64,000 bases of DNA, taken from Actinobacteria bacterium OK074 (lineage in GTDB: Bacteria; Actinomycetota; Actinomycetes; Streptomycetales; Streptomycetaceae). The notes below the pieces were generated by a model, which was given only the letters and a program-made list of their open reading frames with translations, was not told the origin of the DNA and did no database searches. This document shows positions 47,601 to 54,696 of this stretch, piece by piece (positions within the stretch are counted from its first letter, which is position 1; each line of letters starts with the position of its first letter). The translations under genes were made by a program, and so were the position numbers. The stretch is from the NCBI GenBank assembly GCA_001298575.1, contig LJCV01000247.1, positions 16,512-80,511 of the forward strand, given 5' to 3'.

Positions 47601-48565
47601 ACGCGCCCGGCACCTACGCGCTCGGCATCGAGTGCGACGGCGCCATGTACCACTCCTCCCGCGCCGCCCGTGACCGCGACCGGCTGCGCGAAGCGGTCCT
47701 GCGCGACCTCGGCTGGAAGTTGCACCGTATCTGGGGCACGGACTGGTACCGCAACCGCCGGGACGCGACGGCCCGGCTGCGGTCCGCGGTGGAGGCGGCC
47801 TGTGCGGAGGATCCACACGCGGTGCGGGTCTCTTCGGTCTCTTCGGCGGAGCCGGGCGGCGACGGGCCGTCGTCAACTGAAGCCGAACCAACGGCCGTTG
47901 ACACCGCCGGGGAGACGGCCGACGGCGGGTCCGCGAAGGTGCGATTCGTGGCGGTGGACAGCGGCCCCTCGCTGTGGAGCCGCGCGTACCAGGAGGTCGA
48001 CCCGGACCTGCTGGTGGACGTACGCCGCAGGTCGAGCCGCCAACGCGGCCTGCCGGACGTCGAGTTGCAGGACCCCGACGCCCTCCACGTGGTGGCCGAC
48101 GTGGCCCTGTGCGTCGTCGAGGTCGAAGGGCCGGTGGAGGAAGAGGTCGTCTTCACCCGGGTCCGGCTGGCGTGGGGGGTCGGCCGGGCCGGCGCGGTCG
48201 TGCGACAGCAGATCGGCTGGGCGCTGCGGAGCCTGCTGCGGGAGGGCAAGATCGTCCGCGAGGGCACCACTTACGACCGGCCCGGCCGGGAGGAGTTGGA
48301 GTTCGCCCGTACGCCGACGGCCCGGTACAGCCGGAAGGTGGGCGAAGTCCCGGCGGCGGAACGGCAGTTCGTGCTGCGGAACGTGGTCGAGGAGGGACCG
48401 GGCGTACACCGCGAGGAACTGTTGCGGGAGGCGGCTCGCTTCTTCGGGTGGGGGCGGCTCGGGTCCGAGATCAGGGAGGCGCTGACCGGTGACATCGATG
48501 CGTTGATCGCCGGTGCGCAAGTGGTCGAGACCGAGGGCGGGTTGATGCCTGCGGAGGCGGACTGA
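41654..48565 (+). CDS. giant DUF4011/DUF3320 SF1 helicase-nuclease with a TTA codon
   Basis: About 2,303 residues. The N-terminus (WRTSLVDLSGRNRLLNF) is DUF4011. Walker A GPPGTGKSQT is near residue 353. About 1,290 mostly helical residues then separate it from Walker B VFDEASQVL (about 1,648), followed by GDQKQLPP, WHYRSRHENLI, TVQGDERDVIILS and NVAVTRARRR (DNA2/UPF1-like SF1B motifs). An MTES_1575-type restriction endonuclease-like domain (FRIDMAV, GIECDGAMYHSS; about 1,950-2,035) and a DUF3320-like C-terminus complete it. Codon 7 (41672-41674) is TTA, implying bldA control. I use the GTG at 41654; an open frame runs to 41537 but looks non-coding. Role in defence or repair is inferred. Confidence 0.85.
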   Translation: MTNRGGLGDGGDLQRLKTILAGWRTSLVDLSGRNRLLNFRHTRAATLEISAPSAARLLEGMDRGWDFAPLPDEEPEPTEEPGSDDAAPAPAVRDDAAPVVRDAAVPAVRDDAVRDDDDAPTVRGPRAPGIVTQKTTAPALLRALNNLRAKSTQLFNDYGLWTLNLGVGMLHWREDGAESGSDAPLVLLPVVIERMANGRIRLRTNDEEEPRFNPALKVKLEQFHLDWAPVTEQEPLDLGAVLSAAARAVAGKSGWQVSDRMVVALFASHKESMYQDLLDNEQRVLDSDLVRAVALGPDSGLAPDHFDFEEIELDRIDELSPPEDTPLVLDADASQRQAVAAAVAGKSFVLDGPPGTGKSQTIANMIAGLMHEGRSVLFVSEKAAALDVVLDRLRSVGLDSYALALHSHNTSRKSVAQELGRALAEEPQAPQLSQQTLAQARRLRLALSAYAEAMNEVREPLGRTLHDVIGQVGRLSEAPVAFLPQAEGGAGAGASAVDGSDGSNGGDGAAVFRPEGLGGADLTRIVQATKTISGAWEAVADPSFPWRDLRTGMPHPRPALDQARAARNGIAAAVDRYRDLLAHRDLAPDTTPTSTPDDQATINRLTALLRLLDTRSAVLETWLTTDDFADDVADPADTFVAELRKVNRARAKARTAVGASWSELSTRLTAEPGAAERGLAAMSPPGLEPAGLSEERARALAEEFDRTAGVLEHTHHTLVDISRTTGLTVPGGLQEAGRLCDVVAVAGAEHRPSAHWLTPEGAEQAEDAAVRVVADALGAFFGRRDEVLSAQALAVSHAGPGWAELRAELNAERPANELALAELKPPGADIASLTAREAMELAGWFEPLADTLEAAGRHADAVATLLGCGRPRSTSEAEDLAALVESARDADRALQAWLDPEALPQLRSAVAEISQAAEELEAARQAAQDTFRPELVSAPGLPEAVDRLVAGRQGLVGALSSGVRSDRKLVAGLTHGGSWRGELYDKLPLAAAWYAAHRTLRSAADRHAELIGRYRGTELPDVPALRKALAHADTVHRLAADTLADPYRRGTLAAQLVDGREPLAELLEHGTALRAGLAAWRQDLTRPQTAPYAPELTKQSLADVARWLRAHLVPLRQAVALLETVAATGRRDDFPGAEHTLAAARTAVETAHAAQRETTAFAARAVADRLLLGPWYRGLDTAPGDLAEGAPNGVTGYESTGELLRRALDLTRQRPGPYADGTQRDLLGTHAAPGGPDTGALCGALESARLVTRLAPDATADPERRARLARVLADGGPVPHDLLERAGQVRGELDRWRAYLRQPLLEPVASQLSVSSLEAAASWLRAHTEPFEDAADLVHAVARVMDDGAGLTLSGARDAVAAVVSARTAEAEFAGRETGDRELLGALYQGTGTDRDAVLDAVDWAQKVRRTAHQGSSGPLPTAAARLMLTAPADPSVAARDEDWRRQRDVLVGYFEPERAEELRRELADSLSAAESALARLDEDSFGPEAWTNCAEALTLLRRYHLDGLPDQLARREVSADEFPAAVERAVLTAWVEHQLAVDTRLKPVRAAERDQLVQQFRSADRDLVAAAHAEVIAACNSRRPRRAAVGQAAVIRREAEKQRRHMPVRHLLNQTRGIVRLVKPCFMMSPLTVSQFLPPDFVFDVVVFDEASQVLPQDAVNSVYRGRALIVAGDQKQLPPTSFFSAGTDSDDDDEWDEDGTDGFESILDMCKATGVLRGLPLRWHYRSRHENLIAFSNHDFYDNGMVTFPGALEEGPDIGVEFIKADGVYDRGGHSDNPGEAAQVARRVIHHFDTRPGLTLGVVALSKAQAEAIEEAVRQARAARPDLDGCFTEDRLGGFFVKNLETVQGDERDVIILSIGYGPDQQGKLRSTFGPINKEGGWRRLNVAVTRARRRMEVVASFHGGDLPDSANKSVQHLKRYLQYAQHGPGILQTRAADPDAEPESPFEEEVLEVLRGWGYLMQPQVGVAGFRIDMAVRHPDAPGTYALGIECDGAMYHSSRAARDRDRLREAVLRDLGWKLHRIWGTDWYRNRRDATARLRSAVEAACAEDPHAVRVSSVSSAEPGGDGPSSTEAEPTAVDTAGETADGGSAKVRFVAVDSGPSLWSRAYQEVDPDLLVDVRRRSSRQRGLPDVELQDPDALHVVADVALCVVEVEGPVEEEVVFTRVRLAWGVGRAGAVVRQQIGWALRSLLREGKIVREGTTYDRPGREELEFARTPTARYSRKVGEVPAAERQFVLRNVVEEGPGVHREELLREAARFFGWGRLGSEIREALTGDIDALIAGAQVVETEGGLMPAEAD

Positions 48566-48802
48566 CTCGCAAGGGGCTCGCAAGGGGGCGGCATTCGCAG
48601 GGAGGCTTCTTCGCGATTGCGTTCATAAAGAAACCGCTCACAGGGCGCTCCTTCACATATCTGAAACGCCCGCGTTCCACTCTCTCCGGGTCTTCCCCCT
48701 ACCGTGGGCGGAGCGCGTCCCCGTCCCCCTCCCCGTTCGTCCCGCCCCGCCCCGGCCGCTGTCGCCCGAAGGCACACCCCGCCCTCGTAGGACAGGAGTT
48801 CC

Positions 48803-50656
48803 GTGAGCCGTTCGGTTCGTCGTCCCGTGTTTGCTCTGCCGCCCTGGATCGCGCATGCGTTGCGTGCGCAGCGGGGGCCCGTGCCCTGGAGCGCGGTGGT
48901 CAGAGGAGCGTTGGCCGCCGGGCCGTTGCTGTTCGTGGCCGTGGCGGGCGGGCGGACCTCCCTCGGGGTGGTCGCCGCGCTCGGGGCCATGCTCGCCGGG
49001 GTCAACGACCGGCCCGGCAGCCGTCGGGCGTCCGTACGGCGGCTCGGGGTGCCCGCGCTCGCCGGGGCCGCGGGGCTGCTCGTGGGCACGTACGCCGGGC
49101 AGCACACCGGGGCCGTCGTACTGACGCTGCTGCTCACCGTGCTCGGGCTGTTCGCCGGGGGTGTCAGCGCCGTCGGGCCGGTCGCCTCCGGGGCCGGGAC
49201 GCAGCTGCTGGTCGCCGCCGCGATCGGTGCCGGTATGCCGGTGTCCGAACCCGGTTGGGCCCGTGCCCTGTGCTACCTCGCCGGGGCCGGGTGGCTGGTC
49301 GCGCTGCGGCTGGTGCTGCCCAGCCCGGGCGGCCTCGCCGGTGACTTCCGCTTCGACGGCGAACGGACCGCCGTGGCCGCGGTGTACGACGCCGTCGCCG
49401 AACTCCTCCGCGCCGTCGGAACCGACGCGGCCGGCAGCCATCGGGCCGCCCTCACCGCCGCCCTCGACCACGCCCAGGACGCCCTCGCCGGGCCCCGCCT
49501 GCGCCGGTACGCCTCCTCCGCGGCCGAACGACGGCTGCACGCGCAGTACGCCGCCGCCCTCCCGCTCGCCGAGGCCGCCACCGCGCTCGCCTGGGCCGGA
49601 GCGCCCCTGTCCGCGCGGGCCGCCGAGGGACCGCGCCGGCTCGCCGCCGCCGGCCCCGACAACACGCCCACCGGGCCGCTGCCCGCGCCCGGCCGCCGGG
49701 CCCCCGCGCTGCGCGCCCTCGACGACGCCCTCCTGCACGCCGCGGACGTCTTCGACCACGGCCACACCCCGCACGTGCACACCCGGCGGCGTAGCATCCG
49801 CGAACTCGTCCGCACCGCCCTCGGTGCGGGCGGGCGCGAGTACGGCATCCGGGTCGCGCTCTGCTACGGCGTCGGCGTGGCCGTCGCGCAGGCCCTGCAC
49901 CACGCGCGCTGGTACGGGCAGCACCAGCACTGGTACTGGCTGCCCGCCACCATCGTCTTCCTGGTCAAGCCCGACCTCGGGCCGCTCGTCTCGCGGGTGC
50001 TGTGCCGGGCGGCCGGGACCGTGCTCGGGGCGGTCGTCTTCGCCGCGTTCGCCGTCGTCGTGCCGCGGCCCGCCGGACTCGTCGTGCTCGTCGCGCTCAG
50101 CGGGGCGCTGATACCCGTCGCCACGCGGCACTTCGCCGCGCAGACCGCGACCGTCACCGTGCTCGTCCTCGCGCTCGTGATGGTCGGGGGCGAACCGCAG
50201 GCGTCCCTCAGCCGTATCGGGGAGACCCTGCTGGCCTGCGCGATCGTGCTCGTCGTCGGGCACCTGCCGGTGCTCGGGCAGCGCGGGGGAGGGGTGCGGG
50301 CGCGGCTCGCCCGGGCGACGGATGCCGCGCACGCGTATCTCGCGCACGTGCTGGGGGCGGGGGGCGACGCCCGGGGCGACCGTGCGGCTCGGTGGGTCCT
50401 GCGGCGGGAGGCTTACCGGGCGCTCGCCGAAGCCCGTACGGCCATCGATCTCGCCGCCGCGGAGCTGCCCGCGCTGGCCCGGCACAGCGCGGGGACGGGG
50501 GAGGTCGCGGCCACGTTGGAGCGACTTGTCGACATCACTACCGCGTGCGCGGTGCAGCTCGACGACGGGGGGCGGTTGGCGCCGGGGCAGCGGGAGCGGC
50601 TGGGGCAGTTGCTCGATGAGCTGGTGGAGCGGGGGGCGCTGCGCGCGGCTGGGTGA
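48803..50656 (+). CDS. FUSC family membrane protein (putative aromatic compound exporter)
   Basis: 617 residues with two blocks of hydrophobic helices (residues about 30-175 and 350-500) separated by a cytoplasmic helical region. TSLGVVAALGAMLAGVNDRPGSRR and HWYWLPATIVFLVKPDLGPL are FUSC motifs. The family includes aromatic acid efflux proteins of the AaeB type and fusaric acid resistance proteins; the substrate is unknown. No membrane fusion partner is adjacent, as expected for a Gram-positive. The GTG start has AGGAG four bases upstream. Confidence 0.88.
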   Translation: MSRSVRRPVFALPPWIAHALRAQRGPVPWSAVVRGALAAGPLLFVAVAGGRTSLGVVAALGAMLAGVNDRPGSRRASVRRLGVPALAGAAGLLVGTYAGQHTGAVVLTLLLTVLGLFAGGVSAVGPVASGAGTQLLVAAAIGAGMPVSEPGWARALCYLAGAGWLVALRLVLPSPGGLAGDFRFDGERTAVAAVYDAVAELLRAVGTDAAGSHRAALTAALDHAQDALAGPRLRRYASSAAERRLHAQYAAALPLAEAATALAWAGAPLSARAAEGPRRLAAAGPDNTPTGPLPAPGRRAPALRALDDALLHAADVFDHGHTPHVHTRRRSIRELVRTALGAGGREYGIRVALCYGVGVAVAQALHHARWYGQHQHWYWLPATIVFLVKPDLGPLVSRVLCRAAGTVLGAVVFAAFAVVVPRPAGLVVLVALSGALIPVATRHFAAQTATVTVLVLALVMVGGEPQASLSRIGETLLACAIVLVVGHLPVLGQRGGGVRARLARATDAAHAYLAHVLGAGGDARGDRAARWVLRREAYRALAEARTAIDLAAAELPALARHSAGTGEVAATLERLVDITTACAVQLDDGGRLAPGQRERLGQLLDELVERGALRAAG

Positions 50657-50760
50657 GGGGGGTTCGGGGGGCCTCGGGGTGTTTCTTCGGGCGCGGGTTC
50701 GATGTGGTTGCTCGCGCCGTTCCCCGCGCCCCTTACGGGGCGCCGCCCAACGTCGAAGGC

Positions 50761-51714
50761 TTACCCCTCCAAGCGCACCCAGACCGGCGCGTGGTCCGAC
50801 CCCGGTGCCCCGCGGCGCTCGCCCGGGGTCTCCGGGATCGACGGCAGGTCCGGTGCCGTGGCGGTGGGGCCGCCCGTGCCCGCGGCCGTGACGCGGTGGA
50901 TCAGGTGGTGGCTGGCCAGGATGTGGTCGATCAGTTCGCGGCGGCCGGAGTTGATGCGGGAGTAGCGCTGGTCCGCGGGGATCAGGGGAGCCACGTCCCA
51001 GAGGCGGACCTCGTCGCCCTTGTCCGGGGTCTTGTAGCCGGTCGTGCCGATCTCCGAGCCGGGCGGGCCCAGCAGGATCTGCGTGGTCGCGGCCTGGACC
51101 TCGTCGTTCATGTCGCCGAGCACCACCACGTCCCGGGTCTTGCCCGCGCCCGCCAGCAGGTCGTCGGCGAGGGCGCGCAGGGCCGTCGCCTCCGCGGCGC
51201 GGCGGTAGAGCGCGTAGGCGCCGAACCGGGCCCGTTCGCCCTCGTCACGCGGCTGGAAACGGCCGCCCGGGTACGACAGCAGCTTCGACTTCAGGTGGGC
51301 CACCGCGGCCGTCAGGGTCCCACCCGCGGTCGTCACCTCCACGGCCAGGAAGCCGCGGCCGGTGTGCGTGGACTCGGCGGTGCCGTCGTCGCTCTGCACC
51401 GGGTGCACCTTGGGCGGGAAGGCGTTCGTGTCGGCCACGACCCGCGGTTCGGTACGGCTGAGGAAACCGACGCGGATGCCGCGCTCGTCGGGGTAGGCGG
51501 ACAGCGCGACGTGCCAGTCGCCGTCCAGCAGCCCGGCCAGGTCGGCCAGGGCCTCGGGGTCGCCGACCTCCTGGACGCCGAGCAGCGCCGGGTCCAGTTC
51601 GGTGATGACGGCGGCCAGGGCGGCGAGCTTGGTGTCGTACGCGGCCTTGTCCTTGGGCCCGTAGGGGCTGCCGGGCCGGTACAGGTTCTCCAGGTTCCAG
51701 GTGCCGAGAAGCAT
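50761..51714 (-). CDS. endonuclease/exonuclease/phosphatase family protein
   Basis: 317 residues of the EEP (DNase I-like) fold. Metal and catalytic motifs are GTWNLENLY, GVQEVGD, HLKSK, LGDMNDE and SDHAPVW. It has no signal peptide, so it probably acts in the cytoplasm on a phosphoester (nucleic acid or small molecule). The specific substrate cannot be inferred. It is divergent from the amidohydrolase gene and convergent with the FUSC gene. Confidence 0.88.
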   Translation of the reverse strand: MLLGTWNLENLYRPGSPYGPKDKAAYDTKLAALAAVITELDPALLGVQEVGDPEALADLAGLLDGDWHVALSAYPDERGIRVGFLSRTEPRVVADTNAFPPKVHPVQSDDGTAESTHTGRGFLAVEVTTAGGTLTAAVAHLKSKLLSYPGGRFQPRDEGERARFGAYALYRRAAEATALRALADDLLAGAGKTRDVVVLGDMNDEVQAATTQILLGPPGSEIGTTGYKTPDKGDEVRLWDVAPLIPADQRYSRINSGRRELIDHILASHHLIHRVTAAGTGGPTATAPDLPSIPETPGERRGAPGSDHAPVWVRLEG

Positions 51715-51848
51715 GCCGGGCTCTTTTCGGACGGCGACCGCATCGAGTGGGCCGGGTGTCGGGTCGGGGTGCTGCTGTCAGGGTGCCCGCGGAACCCCTG
51801 CCTCGGCAGGGCGCGACACCGTCGTACCTGTGGCCGTACGGTGACGGC

Positions 51849-53273
51849 ATGACGACCTCGCCCGTCGCCCCCGCCGACCTCATCATCGCCCCGTGCACCG
51901 TCCTCACGCACGACGATCCCGCAACCCAGGACGGCCACGACGGCCACGACACCTACGCCGGTACCTACGCCGGTCACGAGCGCGTCGGATTCCGGGAGGA
52001 CGCCGCGATCGTCGTGCGCGACGGGGTCGTCGTCGCGGTCACCGGTGCGGCCGAGGCGCGTGCGCTGCCCGCCGTCGAGCGGATCGACGCGCGCGGGCAG
52101 GTCGCGATGCCCGGGTTCGTCAACTGCCACACCCACTCCCCGATGGTCGCGCTGCGCGGCATCGCCGAAGACCTGTCCACCGAGGAGTGGTTCAACGACG
52201 TCGTGTGGCCCGTCGAGTCCAACCTCACCGAAAAGGACGTGGAGTTGGGGGCGCGGCTCGCCTGCGCCGAGATGATCCGCGGTGGCGTCACCTGCTTCGC
52301 GGACCACTACTTCGCCATGGACGCGGTCGCCGCCGTCGTCGACGAGTGCGGGTTGCGTGCCCACCTGGCCGAGGCGTACTTCTCCTCGCAGGGTCCCCAA
52401 GGCCGGGAGAAATCCCTGGAGTTCGCGCTACGGCAGCGGGGCGCGGCCGGCGGCCGGATCACCACCGCGCTCGGGCCGCACGCGCCGTACACCGTGACCG
52501 ACGCAGATCTCGCCGCCACCGCCCGACTCGCCCGGGAACACGGGCTTCCGGTGCACCTGCACGCCGCCGAGAACCGCGACCAGACCGACACCAGCCTCGC
52601 CCGGCACGGCCGTACGCCCGTCGAAGTCCTCGGCGGGGCAGGGCTGTTGGACGGTGACATCGACCTGCTCATCGCGCACGGCACCGGCATCGTCGAACGC
52701 GACCTGCCGCTCCTGGAACGGGCCGCCGGACGCGTCGCCGTCGCCACCTCGCCCCGCGGCTACCTCAAGTTCGGCTGGCCGACGACCACGCCGATCAGGC
52801 AACTCGCCGCCATCGGCGTGCCGGTCGGACTCGCCACCGACGGCGCCGCCTCCAACAACTCCCTCGACGTGTGGGAGTCCATGGCACTCACCTCCCTCGC
52901 ACAGAAGTTCACCGAGGGCGACCCGCGGTGGCTGACATCCCGTCAGGCCCTGCACCACGCCACGGTGCAGAGCGCCCGGGCCGTCGGGCTCGCCGGGCGC
53001 GTCGGCCGCATCGCCCCCGGTCACCGGGCCGACCTCGTCCTCGTCGACCTCACCGGGCCGCACACCCAGCCCGTGCACGACCTCGCCGCCACCCTCGTGC
53101 ACAGCGCCCGCTCCGCCGACGTCCGCACCACCATCGTCGACGGCCGCGTCCTGATGCGCGAACGGGAGCTGCTGACCATCGATCTGCCGTCCACCGTACG
53201 GGAGTTGGGGGAGCGGTTGCCCGCCCTCGTCGAGCGCGGGCACGGGCGGCGCATCCAGGAGTACGACACATGA
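51849..53273 (+). CDS. amidohydrolase superfamily protein (MtaD/SsnA/TrzN-like)
   Basis: 474 residues, metal-dependent hydrolase. Metal ligands are in GFVNCHTHSPM, HLHAAEN, IAHGTGI (His at the usual position) and LATDGAASNNS. The C-terminal GRVGRIAPGHRADLVLVDL is characteristic. It is closest in pattern to 5-methylthioadenosine/S-adenosylhomocysteine or guanine-type deaminases, so a cytoplasmic purine or thioadenosine deaminase is likely, but other amidine/aminohydrolase substrates are possible. Residues 28-45 contain a short His/Asp/Gly-rich insertion (GHDGHDTYAGTYAGHE). Confidence 0.87.
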   Translation: MTTSPVAPADLIIAPCTVLTHDDPATQDGHDGHDTYAGTYAGHERVGFREDAAIVVRDGVVVAVTGAAEARALPAVERIDARGQVAMPGFVNCHTHSPMVALRGIAEDLSTEEWFNDVVWPVESNLTEKDVELGARLACAEMIRGGVTCFADHYFAMDAVAAVVDECGLRAHLAEAYFSSQGPQGREKSLEFALRQRGAAGGRITTALGPHAPYTVTDADLAATARLAREHGLPVHLHAAENRDQTDTSLARHGRTPVEVLGGAGLLDGDIDLLIAHGTGIVERDLPLLERAAGRVAVATSPRGYLKFGWPTTTPIRQLAAIGVPVGLATDGAASNNSLDVWESMALTSLAQKFTEGDPRWLTSRQALHHATVQSARAVGLAGRVGRIAPGHRADLVLVDLTGPHTQPVHDLAATLVHSARSADVRTTIVDGRVLMRERELLTIDLPSTVRELGERLPALVERGHGRRIQEYDT

Positions 53274-53408
53274 GGGCATCCGGCAGGGCCCCATGAGCGG
53301 ACCCGGAAAAAAATCTCGCGCCCCACCGATGAGTTCCGCCCGCACCTCCGGTCCACCCCAAGGACACCAAGAACACGGACCGTTCCAGGGGAAGGACCGA
53401 CAGGGGCC

Positions 53409-54053
53409 ATGACGCTTCCGGAGATCGTCTCGCGCGACGAGTGGCGTGCCGCGCGTGAGGAACTGCTGGCCAAGGAGAAGGCGGTGGAGCGTGCGCACGA
53501 CGCGCTGGCCGCCGAGCGGCGGCGGCTGCCGATGGTCGAGGTCGACGCGGAGGAGTACTTCTTCGAGGGCCGCGACGGAAAGGCCACGCTCCTCGACCTC
53601 TTCGCCGGGCGCGGCCAACTCGTCGTCTACCACTTCATGTTCGCGCCCGAGTGGGACGCGGGCTGCCCCAACTGCTCAGCTTTCCTGGACCAGGTCGGCC
53701 ATCTCGCCCATCTGCACGCGCGCGGCACGGAGTTCGTCGCCGTGTCCCGGGCGCCCTACACCAAGATCCTGCCGTTCCAGGCGCGGATGGGCTGGACGCT
53801 GCCCTGGTACTCGTCGTTCGGCAGCGACTTCAACCACGACTTCCTGGTGACCTTCGAACGCTTCGGCGAGGCCGTCGACCGTCCTGGCCTGAGCTGTTTC
53901 CTCCGCGACCGCGACCGGGTGTTCCACACCTACTCGGCGTACGGGAGCGGCCTCGACGGCATCGGGTCCACGACCAGCCTGCTCGACCTCACCGCGCTGG
54001 GACGTCAGGAGGCGACCGTGTCCACCCGGTACCACGACGAGTACGACGACTGA
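53409..54053 (+). CDS. DUF899 family thioredoxin-like protein
   Basis: 214 residues. The N-terminus VSRDEWRAAREELLAKEKA and the segment FAPEWDAGCPNCSAFLDQ with a CPNC pair define DUF899, a thioredoxin-fold family of unknown function. FSSF-like WYSSFGSDFNHDF and a Tyr-rich C-terminus (YHDEYDD) are typical. It might act in redox or peroxide handling; this is a family-level guess. ATG start with GGAAGGA a little upstream. Confidence 0.88.
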   Translation: MTLPEIVSRDEWRAAREELLAKEKAVERAHDALAAERRRLPMVEVDAEEYFFEGRDGKATLLDLFAGRGQLVVYHFMFAPEWDAGCPNCSAFLDQVGHLAHLHARGTEFVAVSRAPYTKILPFQARMGWTLPWYSSFGSDFNHDFLVTFERFGEAVDRPGLSCFLRDRDRVFHTYSAYGSGLDGIGSTTSLLDLTALGRQEATVSTRYHDEYDD

Positions 54054-54079
54054 GCGACGGCCGGGCGCCGACTGGGCGC

Positions 54080-54162
54080 GACTCAGGGGCACTTGGGGCT
54101 GGCTCAGGGCCACTTGGGCGGACTGAGGGGTCACTTGGGCTGACTGAGGGGTCGCTTGGGCT
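54080..54162. repeat. four imperfect 21-bp tandem repeats
   Basis: Units start near 54080, 54101, 54121 and 54142. The last two (GACTGAGGGGTCACTTGGGCT and a one-base variant) are nearly identical. They lie in the non-coding gap between the DUF899 gene and the 58-residue ORF, where nothing else is recognisable. Confidence 0.8.
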
Positions 54163-54363
54163 GATGTGCGGGAGTCGGGGTATTCGAGTACAGGGGTCTC
54201 GAATACCGGGGGTTTCCTCACACAGTGCGGTGAACGAGTGTCAGCTACGTCTCAGTACGGTCATTTCGAGGCGCTTTCGGCCTCCTTCGGCGTTTAACTC
54301 TACGAGTCCCCGTGGCATGAGCCGTAGGGCCCCGGGAGTACGGGCGCGACATGGAGGTACAGG

Positions 54364-54540
54364 GTGAACAGGCGAACGGTGCTTGAGCGGTTCCCCGCCG
54401 GCGGGCCGCGCGGCTCCTGGCCGGCGGAGGAGTTCGCGCGGGAGTGCCGCCTCGAAGGGCAGGCCGCGGAGGTCGTCATGGACCTCGCCACCGACACGTT
54501 CCTGGTGATCGTGCGGGGAGTTGAGGTCGGCGTCGAGTGA
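54364..54540 (+). CDS. conserved small protein (58 residues)
   Basis: A short ORF with GTG start, an ideal GGAGG six bases upstream (54353-54357) and a TGA at 54538. The peptide starts VNRRTVLERFPAGGPRGSWP and contains EVVMDLATDTFLVIV. I recognise this as a small protein family widespread in streptomycetes, of unknown function. It is acidic at the C-terminus, has no signal peptide or membrane helix, and is preceded by a repeat-bearing leader. Confidence 0.75.
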   Translation: MNRRTVLERFPAGGPRGSWPAEEFARECRLEGQAAEVVMDLATDTFLVIVRGVEVGVE

Positions 54541-54545
54541 CGGGT

Positions 54546-54579
54546 GGCCAACGATGACGGTCGGCCAACGATGACGGTC
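54546..54579. repeat. exact 17-bp tandem duplication
   Basis: GGCCAACGATGACGGTC occurs twice back to back. Further GGCCGTAGC and GGCCAAC copies continue to about 54664, filling the gap between the 58-residue ORF and the ABC exporter's 3' end. Confidence 0.85.
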
Positions 54580-54696
54580 GGCCGTTGCGGCCAACTGGCC
54601 GTAGCCGTGAACCGGCCGTAGCCGTGAGCCAGCCGTTGGGGCCAACCGGCCGTAGCGGCCAACTACCCTTGGCCGCCCGCCGGTTGGTCCGGTTGG

